A stretch of DNA of 47,965 nucleotides, taken from the NCBI GenBank assembly GCA_031286995.1, contig JAITTS010000060.1, positions 1 through 47,965 of the forward strand. Reading direction: 5' to 3'. The notes beneath the pieces are model-generated. The model was not told where the DNA came from, did not search any database, and saw nothing but the letters and a program-made list of their open reading frames with translations. This DNA is from Oscillospiraceae bacterium (GTDB lineage Bacteria > Bacillota > Clostridia > Christensenellales > Aristaeellaceae). The number at the start of each line of letters is the position of its first letter. The stretch's first letter is position 1. Below, piece by piece: positions 1 through 8,021 of the stretch. The position numbers and the translations under genes were made by a program.

Positions 1-16
1 TATCCGCATAAAAAAC

Positions 17-46
17 TTGCAATCCTGCCCGGTGCGGCGTTACAAT
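17..46 (+). promoter_or_regulatory. Predicted sigma-A promoter of the MATE/ABC/L,D-transpeptidase cluster
   Basis: A TTGCAA -35 box (17-22) and a TACAAT -10 box (41-46) are separated by 18 bases. They lie just upstream of the MATE start at 88. No other good promoter was found before the next two co-directional genes, so this one may serve all three. Confidence 0.6.
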
Positions 47-87
47 AGCTGTGGTCGCACATACGCCGCAAAGGAGACCTCCCCCGG

Positions 88-1482
88 ATGAACATATCCC
101 TTGCGCTGCGCCGCTTGGCCACGCGCGGCACAGACCTGGATGCGCACGATTTTCGGCGCATCCTTACCATCACCGGCCCGGCGATGCTGGAGCTGGTGCT
201 TTCGCAACTGTTCGGCATGGTGGATACCATCATGCTGGGGCGTAGCCGCGTATCCACGGTGGGCATCGCCTCCGTGGGGCTCACCCACAACCCGATCAAC
301 CTGCTGCTGGGCATCATGAGCGCCTTCAACGTAGGCACCACAGCGGCCATCGCCTGGGCCATTGGCAGGCGCGACAGGGCAGAGGCCCGCGCCTTGGCGC
401 GCACCGCCATGGGGCTGAATTTGCTTCTGGGCGCGGTGGCTACGCTGCTGGGCTACCTGCCCGCGCCGGTAATCCTGCGCTTTATGGGCGCGCAGGCGGA
501 TACCTACGGTTACGCGCTGGCCTATCTGCGCATCGTCTCCCTGGGCTTTTTGCCCTCGGCGCTCAACATGGGTGTCACCGGCTGCCTGCGCGCGGCGGGG
601 CTGACACGCCTGCCCATGGTTTACAACCTGGCGGCCAACCTGCTCAATGTAGTGGGCAACTGGGCGCTCATCTTCGGCCACCTGGGTTTTGCCCCCATGG
701 ATGTGACGGGCGCGGCCATTTCCACCACATTTTCGCGGGTGGTGGGCGCGCTGGCCGCGCTGGTTGCCCTCTACGGCATGGAAAGCCCCGTGCGTCTGCG
801 CCTGCGGCAGGGGGTGGCCCTGCGCCTGCGCGACATGAAGCGGATACTGAGTGTGGGCCTGACTACCGCGGCGGAACAAGCGCTGATGCAGGTGGGTTTT
901 ATGTTCTTTGCCCGCACGGTCAGCGCCCTGGGCACGGTGGTGTTTGCCGCGCACCAGGTGTGCCTAAACATCAACGGCCTCAGTTGGGTGCCTGCGCAGG
1001 CCTTTGGCGTGGCCAGCACCACCCTGGTTGGCCAGCACATGGGCGCTGGGGAACCGGGCAAGGCACGGCATTGCGCGCGCGTCATTCTGCGCGGGGCGCT
1101 CACCAGCAGCCTGCTGGTGGGTTGCGTGTTTTTGCTGTGGTCGCAAAGCTTTGTGCGCCTGTACGATACCAATGCGGATGTGGTGCGCGCCGGGGCATCC
1201 GCCCTGCGCATCATGGCCCTGGGCATGGCGGGCATCGGCACGCAGATGGCAGTGGCCGCCGCCCTGCGCGGCGCGGGGGATGCGCGTTTTCCGCTGCTGG
1301 CATCCTGCGCGGGTATCTGGGTTTTTCGCGTCGCCCTGGCCCCGGTGTTCGTACACACGCTGGGGTGGGGGCTCAATGGCGCGTGGCTGTGCATCGTGCT
1401 GGATCAGTCTCTGCGCGCGCTGGTGGTTTATGCGCGCTTTCGTCACGGGGGCTGGATGCGCCGCGCCGCGCCGCCGTCCTAG
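88..1482 (+). CDS. MATE family efflux transporter
   Basis: A 464-residue integral membrane protein of the MATE (NorM/DinF-like) family, which exports drugs or metabolites by Na+ or H+ antiport. About 12 hydrophobic segments are visible, in two homologous halves. The N-terminal half carries the typical run ITGPAMLELVLSQLFGMVDT (residues 28-47) and the C-terminal half repeats the pattern near residue 250 (GLTTAAEQALMQVGFMFFAR). Charged MATE signatures such as QAFGVASTTLVGQHMGAGEP (near 303-322) are present. The length is normal for the family. The ATG at 88 is preceded by AAAGGAG with an 11-base spacer. The ABC exporter gene follows 18 bases downstream, which suggests co-transcription. The substrate cannot be deduced. 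Confidence 0.92.
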   Translation: MNISLALRRLATRGTDLDAHDFRRILTITGPAMLELVLSQLFGMVDTIMLGRSRVSTVGIASVGLTHNPINLLLGIMSAFNVGTTAAIAWAIGRRDRAEARALARTAMGLNLLLGAVATLLGYLPAPVILRFMGAQADTYGYALAYLRIVSLGFLPSALNMGVTGCLRAAGLTRLPMVYNLAANLLNVVGNWALIFGHLGFAPMDVTGAAISTTFSRVVGALAALVALYGMESPVRLRLRQGVALRLRDMKRILSVGLTTAAEQALMQVGFMFFARTVSALGTVVFAAHQVCLNINGLSWVPAQAFGVASTTLVGQHMGAGEPGKARHCARVILRGALTSSLLVGCVFLLWSQSFVRLYDTNADVVRAGASALRIMALGMAGIGTQMAVAAALRGAGDARFPLLASCAGIWVFRVALAPVFVHTLGWGLNGAWLCIVLDQSLRALVVYARFRHGGWMRRAAPPS

Positions 1483-1500
1483 GCTATACAGGAGGATACT

Positions 1501-3261
1501 ATGTCTCGCAATCAAGACAATCCCCCCCGCCGCGCGGGGCGCCTGCGCGCGTTTATCCGCTTTTACAAGCCGCACAGACGGCTCTTTGCGGTGGATATGG
1601 CCTGCGCGCTGGTCATTGCGCTGGTGGATCTGGCCTTTCCCATGGTCACCCGCCACGCGCTGAACACGTACCTGCCGGGCAGGCTGTACAGCGCCTTCTT
1701 TCTCATCGTGGGGGCCATGGGCCTGGGCTACGTTCTGCGCACGGTCATGAACTATGTGGTGACCTACTTCGGCCACATTATGGGCGTGCGCATGGAGGCG
1801 GATATGCGGCGCGACATCTTTGCCCAGCTGCAGCGGCTCTCCTTCGCGTTTTACGATAAGAACCGCACAGGCTGGCTGATGAGCCGCGTGACCACGGATC
1901 TCTTTGATATCACCGAACTGGCGCATCACGGCCCGGAGGATCTGTTCATATCCACCGTGACGCTGGTGGGCGCCTTTATGTACCTGTTCGCGCTGCAATG
2001 GCAGTTGGCGCTGACCGTGTTTGTGATGGTGCCGCTGATCATCGCCTTTTCGATGACGCAGCGCCGCCGTATGCTGGGCGCCAGCGCGGCGGTGAAGGAG
2101 CGCATGGCAGGCATCAATGCGGATTTGGAGAGCAGCATATCCGGCGCGCGCACGGCCAAGGCCTTTGCCAACGAGGGCTATGAGATGCGCAAGTTTGAGG
2201 CGGGCAACAGCCGCTTCCGGGGCGCGAAGGGCAGCTTTTACAGCGCCATGGCGGTCTTTCACAGCGGCATGGAGCTTTTGCTGAGCCTGCTGGGCCTGGC
2301 GGTGCTGCTGGTGGGCGGCCTGCTCATGATGAACAGCGGCATGGGTGTGACCGAACTGGTCACCTTCAACCTCTTCGTGGGGGCCATCACTTCGCCCGTC
2401 CGCAAGCTGACCAACTTTATGGAGATGTTCGTGGTGGGCATGGCGGGCTTTCACCGCTTTATGGATGTGATGGATGAGGAGCCGGATATTGTGGATACCC
2501 CCGGCGCGCGCGCCCTGGATGCGGTGCGGGGGGATATACGCTTTGAGCACGTGCGCTTTGCTTACGGTGGTGGCGAGGCGGTGCTCGCGGATATCAACCT
2601 GCACATCGCCCCCGGGCGCACGCTGGCGCTGGTAGGCCCATCCGGCGGGGGCAAGACGACCCTGTGCCAGCTGATCCCCAGGTTTTACGATGTGCAGGCC
2701 GGGGCCGTGCTGCTCGACGGCGCGGATATCCGCACCCTCCGCGTGGCGGATCTGCGCGCGCAGGTGGGCATTGTGCAGCAGGATGTGTTTCTCTTCGCCG
2801 GCAGCGTACTGGAAAATATACGCTACGGCAAGGTGGATGCCACCCCCGGGGAAGTGATGGAGGCCGCGCGCAAGGCCGAGATACACGAGGATATCCTGGC
2901 CATGCCCGAGGGGTACGATACGGCGGTGGGGGAGCGGGGCGTGTTGCTATCCGGCGGGCAAAAGCAACGCGTGGCCATTGCGCGCGTGTTTCTCAAAAAT
3001 CCGCCCATCCTGATACTGGATGAGGCGACCAGCGCCCTGGATACCGCCACGGAGGCGCGCATACAGCGGGCTTTTGCCCGCCTGGCCCAGGGCCGCACCA
3101 CGCTGATGATCGCCCACAGGCTATCCACCATACGCGACGCGGATGAGATAGCGGTGGTGGATGAGCACGGCATCGCCGAGCTGGGCACACACCGGGCGCT
3201 GCTGGCCCAGGATGGGGTGTACGCAAAGCTCTACGCCGCGCAGTTTGATCGCGAGGCGTAG
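1501..3261 (+). CDS. ABC exporter, fused permease and ATPase (half transporter)
   Basis: A 586-residue half transporter of the MsbA/LmrA/BmrA type. An N-terminal six-helix exporter domain spans about residues 20-325. The nucleotide-binding domain spans about 345-580. The ATPase shows Walker A GPSGGGKTT (near 379), the Q-loop in VGIVQQDVFLFAG, the signature LSGGQKQR, Walker B ILILDEATSALD and the switch His in IAHRLST. All key residues are present, so it should be active, probably as a homodimer because no partner half transporter lies next to it. The start ATG at 1501 has a CAGGAGG ribosome site. It sits between the MATE gene and an exported L,D-transpeptidase. The substrate (lipid or drug) is unknown. 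Confidence 0.93.
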   Translation: MSRNQDNPPRRAGRLRAFIRFYKPHRRLFAVDMACALVIALVDLAFPMVTRHALNTYLPGRLYSAFFLIVGAMGLGYVLRTVMNYVVTYFGHIMGVRMEADMRRDIFAQLQRLSFAFYDKNRTGWLMSRVTTDLFDITELAHHGPEDLFISTVTLVGAFMYLFALQWQLALTVFVMVPLIIAFSMTQRRRMLGASAAVKERMAGINADLESSISGARTAKAFANEGYEMRKFEAGNSRFRGAKGSFYSAMAVFHSGMELLLSLLGLAVLLVGGLLMMNSGMGVTELVTFNLFVGAITSPVRKLTNFMEMFVVGMAGFHRFMDVMDEEPDIVDTPGARALDAVRGDIRFEHVRFAYGGGEAVLADINLHIAPGRTLALVGPSGGGKTTLCQLIPRFYDVQAGAVLLDGADIRTLRVADLRAQVGIVQQDVFLFAGSVLENIRYGKVDATPGEVMEAARKAEIHEDILAMPEGYDTAVGERGVLLSGGQKQRVAIARVFLKNPPILILDEATSALDTATEARIQRAFARLAQGRTTLMIAHRLSTIRDADEIAVVDEHGIAELGTHRALLAQDGVYAKLYAAQFDREA

Positions 3262-3339
3262 GCGGGCAGGCACGCTGTGGCCCTGCTGCTTCGTTGTATA
3301 GGGAGAGAAGCCCGCGCTTGGATGGAAAAGGAGGAAGCT

Positions 3340-4911
3340 ATGCCGCGCAAGATACTGATCTGCTTGGCCGCCCTGTCGTTGATGCTGACCCTCGGCGGCG
3401 CCCTGGCCGAAGCGCCGCAGCTTGAGGATGTGCTGCCCGGCAGCGATGTGGTGTGGCCCGGCGGCGCGCTGGTGATCACCTTTCGCGCCACCGATGGCGG
3501 CAATCTGCGCGTCACCGCCGCGCCGGATGACAGCAGCGGCGCGCAGCCCCTGCTGTGGCTGGATCAGCCCATCGCCCAAGGCGTGGGCAGCGTGGCCTGG
3601 GATGCCACCCTGGGCGGCCAGCCCGCATCCCCCGGCCCTTGGGTGCTGACCTTCAGCCTGACCAGCGGCGCGGGGGAGCGATCCATGCTGCAGGCGGTGG
3701 TGGTGGAGGTGCTGGCCCCGCCGGAGCCGGATACGGCTGCGCCCGCCCCAGCCATGGATTCGCCCGCCGGGGCGGGGGAGACGCCCGAACCCGGGCCGCC
3801 CGCCACGGCGGAGGCGCAGGGCTACGTGGCCCCCAGCACCCAGCGGCAGGTATCCCCCTATCCGGATCCGCATGAGAACTGTTTTTGGCAGATGGATCCC
3901 ACAAACTACAATGTGTATGACCCGGCGGATCAGGCGAAGATTTGGGATATTTTGATGCAGCCCATCTCGGTTCTGGATGTGGGGCCCACGGATCACGTGT
4001 ACCCGCTGATAGACCCCACCGGCGACCCCAGCGATACCGCGAACATGGCCGGGCAAGTACACGGCACCACCCAGGGCGTGCACGTGTTGGAGACCCGCCA
4101 GGATGGCTGGTCGCTCATTGAGGCGTACGCCAACGACGGGCAGCGCGCGCCGGATGAATCCCTGCAAAGCTATGCCGCCAAGCTCATCCAGGGCTACGTC
4201 AAGACCAGCCGCATCAAAACCGTTACGCCCAACCAGAATATCGCGCTGGTGATTGATAAGCTGACCCAGCGCCTCTACATCTTTCAAAAGGGCAAGCTGA
4301 CCGGCGAGCTGCTGGTCTCCACAGGTTTCCCCACCAAGAGCCAGCCCTTTAACGAGACCCCCGCGGGCGAGTTTCTCACCGCCAGCTGGGTCGGTATGTT
4401 TGTTAACGGCAAAATGCAGTGCGACCTGGCCATCCGCATCAACGGCGGCGTGCTGCTGCATGAGGTGCCGCACATCGCCATGGCCGATGAGACCCGCAAC
4501 TACACGCCCTTTGAGCCCTACTTGGGGCAAAAGGCCAGCCATGGGTGCGTGCGCGTGCAGCGCATGCGCAGCAACGCGGGCTTTAACATGGCCTGGTTGT
4601 GGAAGAATCTGAAGCGCAACGCCAAGGTGCTGGTGTGGGATGACGCGGGCCGCGCCGTGCAGCCCCAGCCGCCGGGCACCACCTACTACTACAACCCGGA
4701 TGGCGGCAAGAGCTACCACAGCGACCAGAACTGCGCCGCCGTCAGAGAGCGCTTTTTACCCCTGACGCCGCTGGCCGCTGAGGAGCTGTACGTGTCGCCC
4801 ACGGATAAGCTCATCCCCTGCTACGGGTGCCTGCCACCGGCCAAGGTGGCCGATCCCAGCCAGATCACCATCCCGGATGATGTGATCGGGGCAGGCACGG
4901 ATGATATTTAG
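3340..4911 (+). CDS. Exported L,D-transpeptidase (YkuD) with Ig-like and SH3-like N-terminal regions
   Basis: A 523-residue exported protein predicted to make 3-3 cross-links in peptidoglycan or to attach proteins to it. The start is placed at the ATG at 3340, not at in-frame codons further upstream, because a GGAGG ribosome site precedes it and a signal peptide (PRKILICLAALSLMLTLGG, cleavage near ALAEA) begins there. A beta-rich region (about 25-125) is followed by a Pro/Ala-rich linker and an SH3-like stretch with a DGWSLIEAYA-type motif. The YkuD domain spans about 295-445 and ends with the catalytic motif SHGCVRV. After it comes a short Cys/His-rich tail (YHSDQNC, then LIPCYGC) seen in some clostridial exported proteins; its role is unknown. 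Confidence 0.88.
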   Translation: MPRKILICLAALSLMLTLGGALAEAPQLEDVLPGSDVVWPGGALVITFRATDGGNLRVTAAPDDSSGAQPLLWLDQPIAQGVGSVAWDATLGGQPASPGPWVLTFSLTSGAGERSMLQAVVVEVLAPPEPDTAAPAPAMDSPAGAGETPEPGPPATAEAQGYVAPSTQRQVSPYPDPHENCFWQMDPTNYNVYDPADQAKIWDILMQPISVLDVGPTDHVYPLIDPTGDPSDTANMAGQVHGTTQGVHVLETRQDGWSLIEAYANDGQRAPDESLQSYAAKLIQGYVKTSRIKTVTPNQNIALVIDKLTQRLYIFQKGKLTGELLVSTGFPTKSQPFNETPAGEFLTASWVGMFVNGKMQCDLAIRINGGVLLHEVPHIAMADETRNYTPFEPYLGQKASHGCVRVQRMRSNAGFNMAWLWKNLKRNAKVLVWDDAGRAVQPQPPGTTYYYNPDGGKSYHSDQNCAAVRERFLPLTPLAAEELYVSPTDKLIPCYGCLPPAKVADPSQITIPDDVIGAGTDDI

Positions 4912-4924
4912 GCTACAGGCGCAC

Positions 4925-4956
4925 AGCATAGCCCCGGCTCCGGCTGGGGCTATGCT
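4925..4956 (+). terminator. Hairpin after the L,D-transpeptidase gene
   Basis: A perfect 11-base inverted repeat (AGCATAGCCCC at 4925-4935 and its complement at 4946-4956) surrounds a 10-base loop, 13 bases after the stop. No T-run follows on either side, so termination by the intrinsic route would be weak. It may be a transcript-stabilising stem instead. Confidence 0.4.
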
Positions 4957-4996
4957 TGCGCGCGCCCAGGCTGGTTGACGCACAGCGGGCCCGTTG

Positions 4997-5026
4997 TTGC
5001 AAAATAACGTGTGTATACTGTATAAT
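4997..5026 (+). promoter_or_regulatory. Predicted promoter of the CstA-like gene
   Basis: TTGCAA (4997-5002) and a perfect TATAAT (5021-5026) are separated by 18 bases. The site is 59 bases upstream of the chosen ATG at 5085 and supports that start over in-frame codons that would lie upstream of, or inside, the promoter. Confidence 0.65.
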
Positions 5027-5084
5027 AAGCGAAAGCATCCGTCCCGGCATGTCACGCGCGGGTGGGGCGGAAAGGGGGCCATCC

Positions 5085-6899
5085 ATGGCGCTGTTGGGCG
5101 GGTTTTGGCTTGCAGGCGCGGCGCTGATGCTGTTTGTGTGGTATCGCCTGTGGCGGCGCTACTGCGCGCGCGGCTTTGGTATGGATCCCTACCGCATTCA
5201 GGCGGTGGCGGATAGGCGATCCGCGCCGGTTTGGGTGCTGGTGATGGCACAGGTGGCGCTGCTGTGCGGGGTGCCCTTGGTCAATTACACGCAGGCCGCT
5301 GTGTATGGGGTAGGCCCCATGGCCCTGTGGGTGCTGCTGGGGGCGATGCTGCTGAGCGCGCTGCCCACCGCGGCGCTGATTTGGCTGCCCACGCGCACAA
5401 AAGGCCTGGGCGCGGCGGCCATGCTGCGCGGGCAGCTGGGGGAACGGGGGGTGCGCGCGATATCGCTGGCCGCGTGGCTGCTGTGCATGCTGTGCCTGGC
5501 CGTGATGCTCGATACCGTAGCCGGCAGCCTGGATGGCATCCCCGCGCGTGTGATGCCCGGCGATTATCTGGCCGATGAGGAGCGCTACAACCAGGTTGAC
5601 GCCTTGACAAGTTACCGGGGCGAGCAGCCTGTGGATGTGATGGACTATGTGGATTTGCCCGCCTTTAACGCCGCCCGGGAGACCAGCGAGTGGGAGGCGG
5701 CGCGCCGGGGCGTGACGGCGGGCGCCTTGGTGGCGGTATCTTTGCTGGCGCTGGTCTTCGGGCAGGCGGTGTTTCGCGTGCGGCGCTCGTCCCTGTTGGC
5801 GGGCGTGCTGGTGATGGCGCTGTTTATCGCCTATTGGGCGGCGCTGGCCTGGCAGTACCCTCTGCGCCTGACTGTGGGGCAATGGCGGCGGGGGCTGTTT
5901 GTGTACGCCGTGGTGGGCATGTTTGTGCGTCCCGTCACCCTCAGCCGTCCCCGGGATACCCTGGCGGGGCTGCTGACCCTGGCCCTGGCGCTTGCCGCTA
6001 CGGCAGGGGCCTGGATGGGCGGCGTGGCGGTTGCACCGCCCCTGTGGCTGGGCACGGCTGCGCCGGGCATGCCGCCCATGCTGCCAACGTTGTGCACGAT
6101 AGGGTTGGCCGGCGGCGCGGGCGTGCTGGGCTTTTTTTCCGCAGCGGGGCGCAACACACCACAGCTGACGGGCGAGCCCCAGGCTGCCCGTGTGGGCCTG
6201 GGTGGGGCGCTGCTCGCCGCGTGGGTAGGGCTGGTGTTTGTGGTGGCCCTGGGCAGCTACAGCGAGCCAGCCGCCGGCGGCGCGCTGCTCGCCCCCGTGC
6301 CCGTGCGCGCCTTGGCCGACCTGGCCGTGCAGGCGCTGGAGCCCGCCCTGGCCGCCCTGGGCCTGGCGCAGGCGGGTTTGGCGCGGGAATGGGCCGCTGT
6401 GTGGGTGATGTTGGTGGTCGCGCTGTGCGCCATGAGCGCGCTGGATGTGGCCGCACGCCTGGGCTGCGCGCTGCTGCGGGGCGCTTTTGCCGGGGGATGG
6501 CTGTCAAATAAGCGCTTTGCCCCCGCGCGGCTCGTGTGCGCAGGGGTCACGGCCGGTGGCGCGTGGCTGGTGACGGAGTACCTGAATTACGATATGATCT
6601 GGCCGCTCTTCGGCGCGGTTTCACCGGGGCTGTGCGCGGCCCTCGTGCTGCCCGCTGTGGCCTGGCTGCGCCGGGCCGGGCGCGCTTGGCGCTGCCTGGC
6701 GGTCATTGCCGCGGCGCTGGCGCTTCTCTCACTGGTCAGCGGCGGGCGGATGCTGTGGCAGATGTTCACCCTGTGGCAGAGCGACGAGCTGGATTGGCCG
6801 GATCTGGCCTTTTGCGCCGCCGGTGTGCTGTGCATGCTGGTGGGTTTGGTGCAAGTAGCCACCTGCTTGCGGGGCGAGGCGGGGGCGAAGGCCGATTAG
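5085..6899 (+). CDS. Divergent CstA-like multi-pass membrane protein
   Basis: A 604-residue protein with about 14 hydrophobic segments. It looks like a remote member of the CstA carbon-starvation family (peptide or pyruvate transporters). Order and spacing of several family landmarks are kept but degraded. FGMD (31-34) stands for the CstA FG-D motif. LWVLLGAMLLSALPTA (81-96) matches the LWI-GA segment. An SRPRDTLAGLL segment matches PRDYL. LAGGAGVLGFFSAAGRNTPQ (about 338-357) stands for the IACGA-SGFHS-SGTT-KQ segment. ALDVAARLG (about 451) matches LDTATRLG, and WPLFGA (about 505) matches the WPLFGAANQ motif. The canonical His, Ser and Thr of the core are largely lost. The start ATG at 5085 has a GAAAGGGGG site. 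The LacI-type regulator follows 20 bases later, so the two are probably co-transcribed. Family membership is my inference from the motif order. Confidence 0.6.
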   Translation: MALLGGFWLAGAALMLFVWYRLWRRYCARGFGMDPYRIQAVADRRSAPVWVLVMAQVALLCGVPLVNYTQAAVYGVGPMALWVLLGAMLLSALPTAALIWLPTRTKGLGAAAMLRGQLGERGVRAISLAAWLLCMLCLAVMLDTVAGSLDGIPARVMPGDYLADEERYNQVDALTSYRGEQPVDVMDYVDLPAFNAARETSEWEAARRGVTAGALVAVSLLALVFGQAVFRVRRSSLLAGVLVMALFIAYWAALAWQYPLRLTVGQWRRGLFVYAVVGMFVRPVTLSRPRDTLAGLLTLALALAATAGAWMGGVAVAPPLWLGTAAPGMPPMLPTLCTIGLAGGAGVLGFFSAAGRNTPQLTGEPQAARVGLGGALLAAWVGLVFVVALGSYSEPAAGGALLAPVPVRALADLAVQALEPALAALGLAQAGLAREWAAVWVMLVVALCAMSALDVAARLGCALLRGAFAGGWLSNKRFAPARLVCAGVTAGGAWLVTEYLNYDMIWPLFGAVSPGLCAALVLPAVAWLRRAGRAWRCLAVIAAALALLSLVSGGRMLWQMFTLWQSDELDWPDLAFCAAGVLCMLVGLVQVATCLRGEAGAKAD

Positions 6900-6919
6900 G
6901 CCGGAGAGGGGGGCCGCCC

Positions 6920-7957
6920 GTGAAGGTGACCATCAAGGATATTGCCAGGGAAGCGGGGGTTTCCCCATCCACAGTCAGCCGCGTGATGGCGGGCAGCGCG
7001 CGCATCAGCGACGCCACCGCCCAGCGTGTGCGCGCCGCCATGGAGCGCATGCGCTACCAGCCCAATCACCTGGCGCGATCCTTGGCGCAGCGCAAAACGC
7101 ACATTGTGGGCGTGGTGTTCCCCCAGGCCATCGACACCTCGCTGGAGCATCCCTTTTACCCCGAGGTTCTGCGGGGCATTGGGGCCGTGGCCGCGGGGCG
7201 GGATTATCATATTCTGCTGGCCAACCCCGCGCCGGGCAAGGACGAGGCGCAGATTGTGCGCCGCCTGGTCTACGGCGGGGTGGTGGATGGGCTGATTCTG
7301 CTGGCCAGCCGCGTATCGGATACCGTCAGTGAGGAACTGCTGACCCATCGCGTGCCCTTTGTGGTGGTGGGGCATCCGGAGCGGGATGACACTGTGCACT
7401 GGGTGGATAATGACAACGTGTACGCGGGCCGCATGATGACTGAGTACGTCATCGCCCTGGGGCACCGCCACATTGCTTTTTTGGGTTCCGCGCCGGATTT
7501 TCGGGTGACGGTGGAGCGCCTGCAGGGCTACCTTGGCGCGCTGTCGACCGCGGGCATTGATTGCGACCCCGGTATGATCATCCCAAGCCCGTTTAACGAA
7601 GGGCAGAGCGATGCGGAGCGGGTGGCGGCCCTGTTTACCAGCGACAACGCGCCGACCGCCGTGGTGGCGGGGGATGACTTTTTGGCCATTTGGCTCATGG
7701 GCGCGCTGGCGCGTCTGGGGCTGCGCGTGCCCGGGGATGTATCCATCACCGGCTTTAACCACGTGCTGGCCGGGCGCTACACCAACCCGCCCCTCACTAC
7801 GGTGGATATTGGGGCCTACAACCTGGGCAAGAACGCCTTTTCGATGCTGTACGAGGCCATGATGGATCCCGCGGCCCCGCCCCGGCATGCCCTGTTGCCC
7901 ATACAGTTTGTGCGCGGCGCATCCGTGGCCCGGTGTGCCGCGGGCGGGGGCCGTTGA
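6920..7957 (+). CDS. LacI family transcriptional regulator
   Basis: A 345-residue regulator. The N-terminal HTH (VTIKDIAREAGVSPSTVSRV, residues 2-21) and hinge helix (YQPNHLARSLAQRK) are canonical LacI. The periplasmic-binding-type effector domain runs from about residue 60 to the end. The GTG at 6920 is chosen because the HTH begins there and GGAGAGGGG lies just upstream; longer in-frame reading would run through the preceding membrane-protein gene. The domain text (FYPEVLRGIG, DGLILLASR, VDNDNVYAGRMMTEY, GHRHIAFLG) resembles MalR-type regulators of alpha-glucoside use, which would fit the maltose phosphorylase elsewhere in the window. That target is an inference. No palindromic operator was identified nearby. 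Confidence 0.88.
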   Translation: MKVTIKDIAREAGVSPSTVSRVMAGSARISDATAQRVRAAMERMRYQPNHLARSLAQRKTHIVGVVFPQAIDTSLEHPFYPEVLRGIGAVAAGRDYHILLANPAPGKDEAQIVRRLVYGGVVDGLILLASRVSDTVSEELLTHRVPFVVVGHPERDDTVHWVDNDNVYAGRMMTEYVIALGHRHIAFLGSAPDFRVTVERLQGYLGALSTAGIDCDPGMIIPSPFNEGQSDAERVAALFTSDNAPTAVVAGDDFLAIWLMGALARLGLRVPGDVSITGFNHVLAGRYTNPPLTTVDIGAYNLGKNAFSMLYEAMMDPAAPPRHALLPIQFVRGASVARCAAGGGR

Positions 7958-8021
7958 GGCTGGTTTTTTGCGCGCTATCATTCCGCCGTTTTGAGCGTCT
8001 CTACCATGTTCAGGGCTTTTT

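Noticed and set aside
964-2886. Long minus-strand open frame opposite the MATE and ABC exporter genes
   Set aside because: It is rich in His, Arg, Gln and Ala, has no recognisable domain and lies opposite two clear genes; it is a by-product of GC-rich codon bias.
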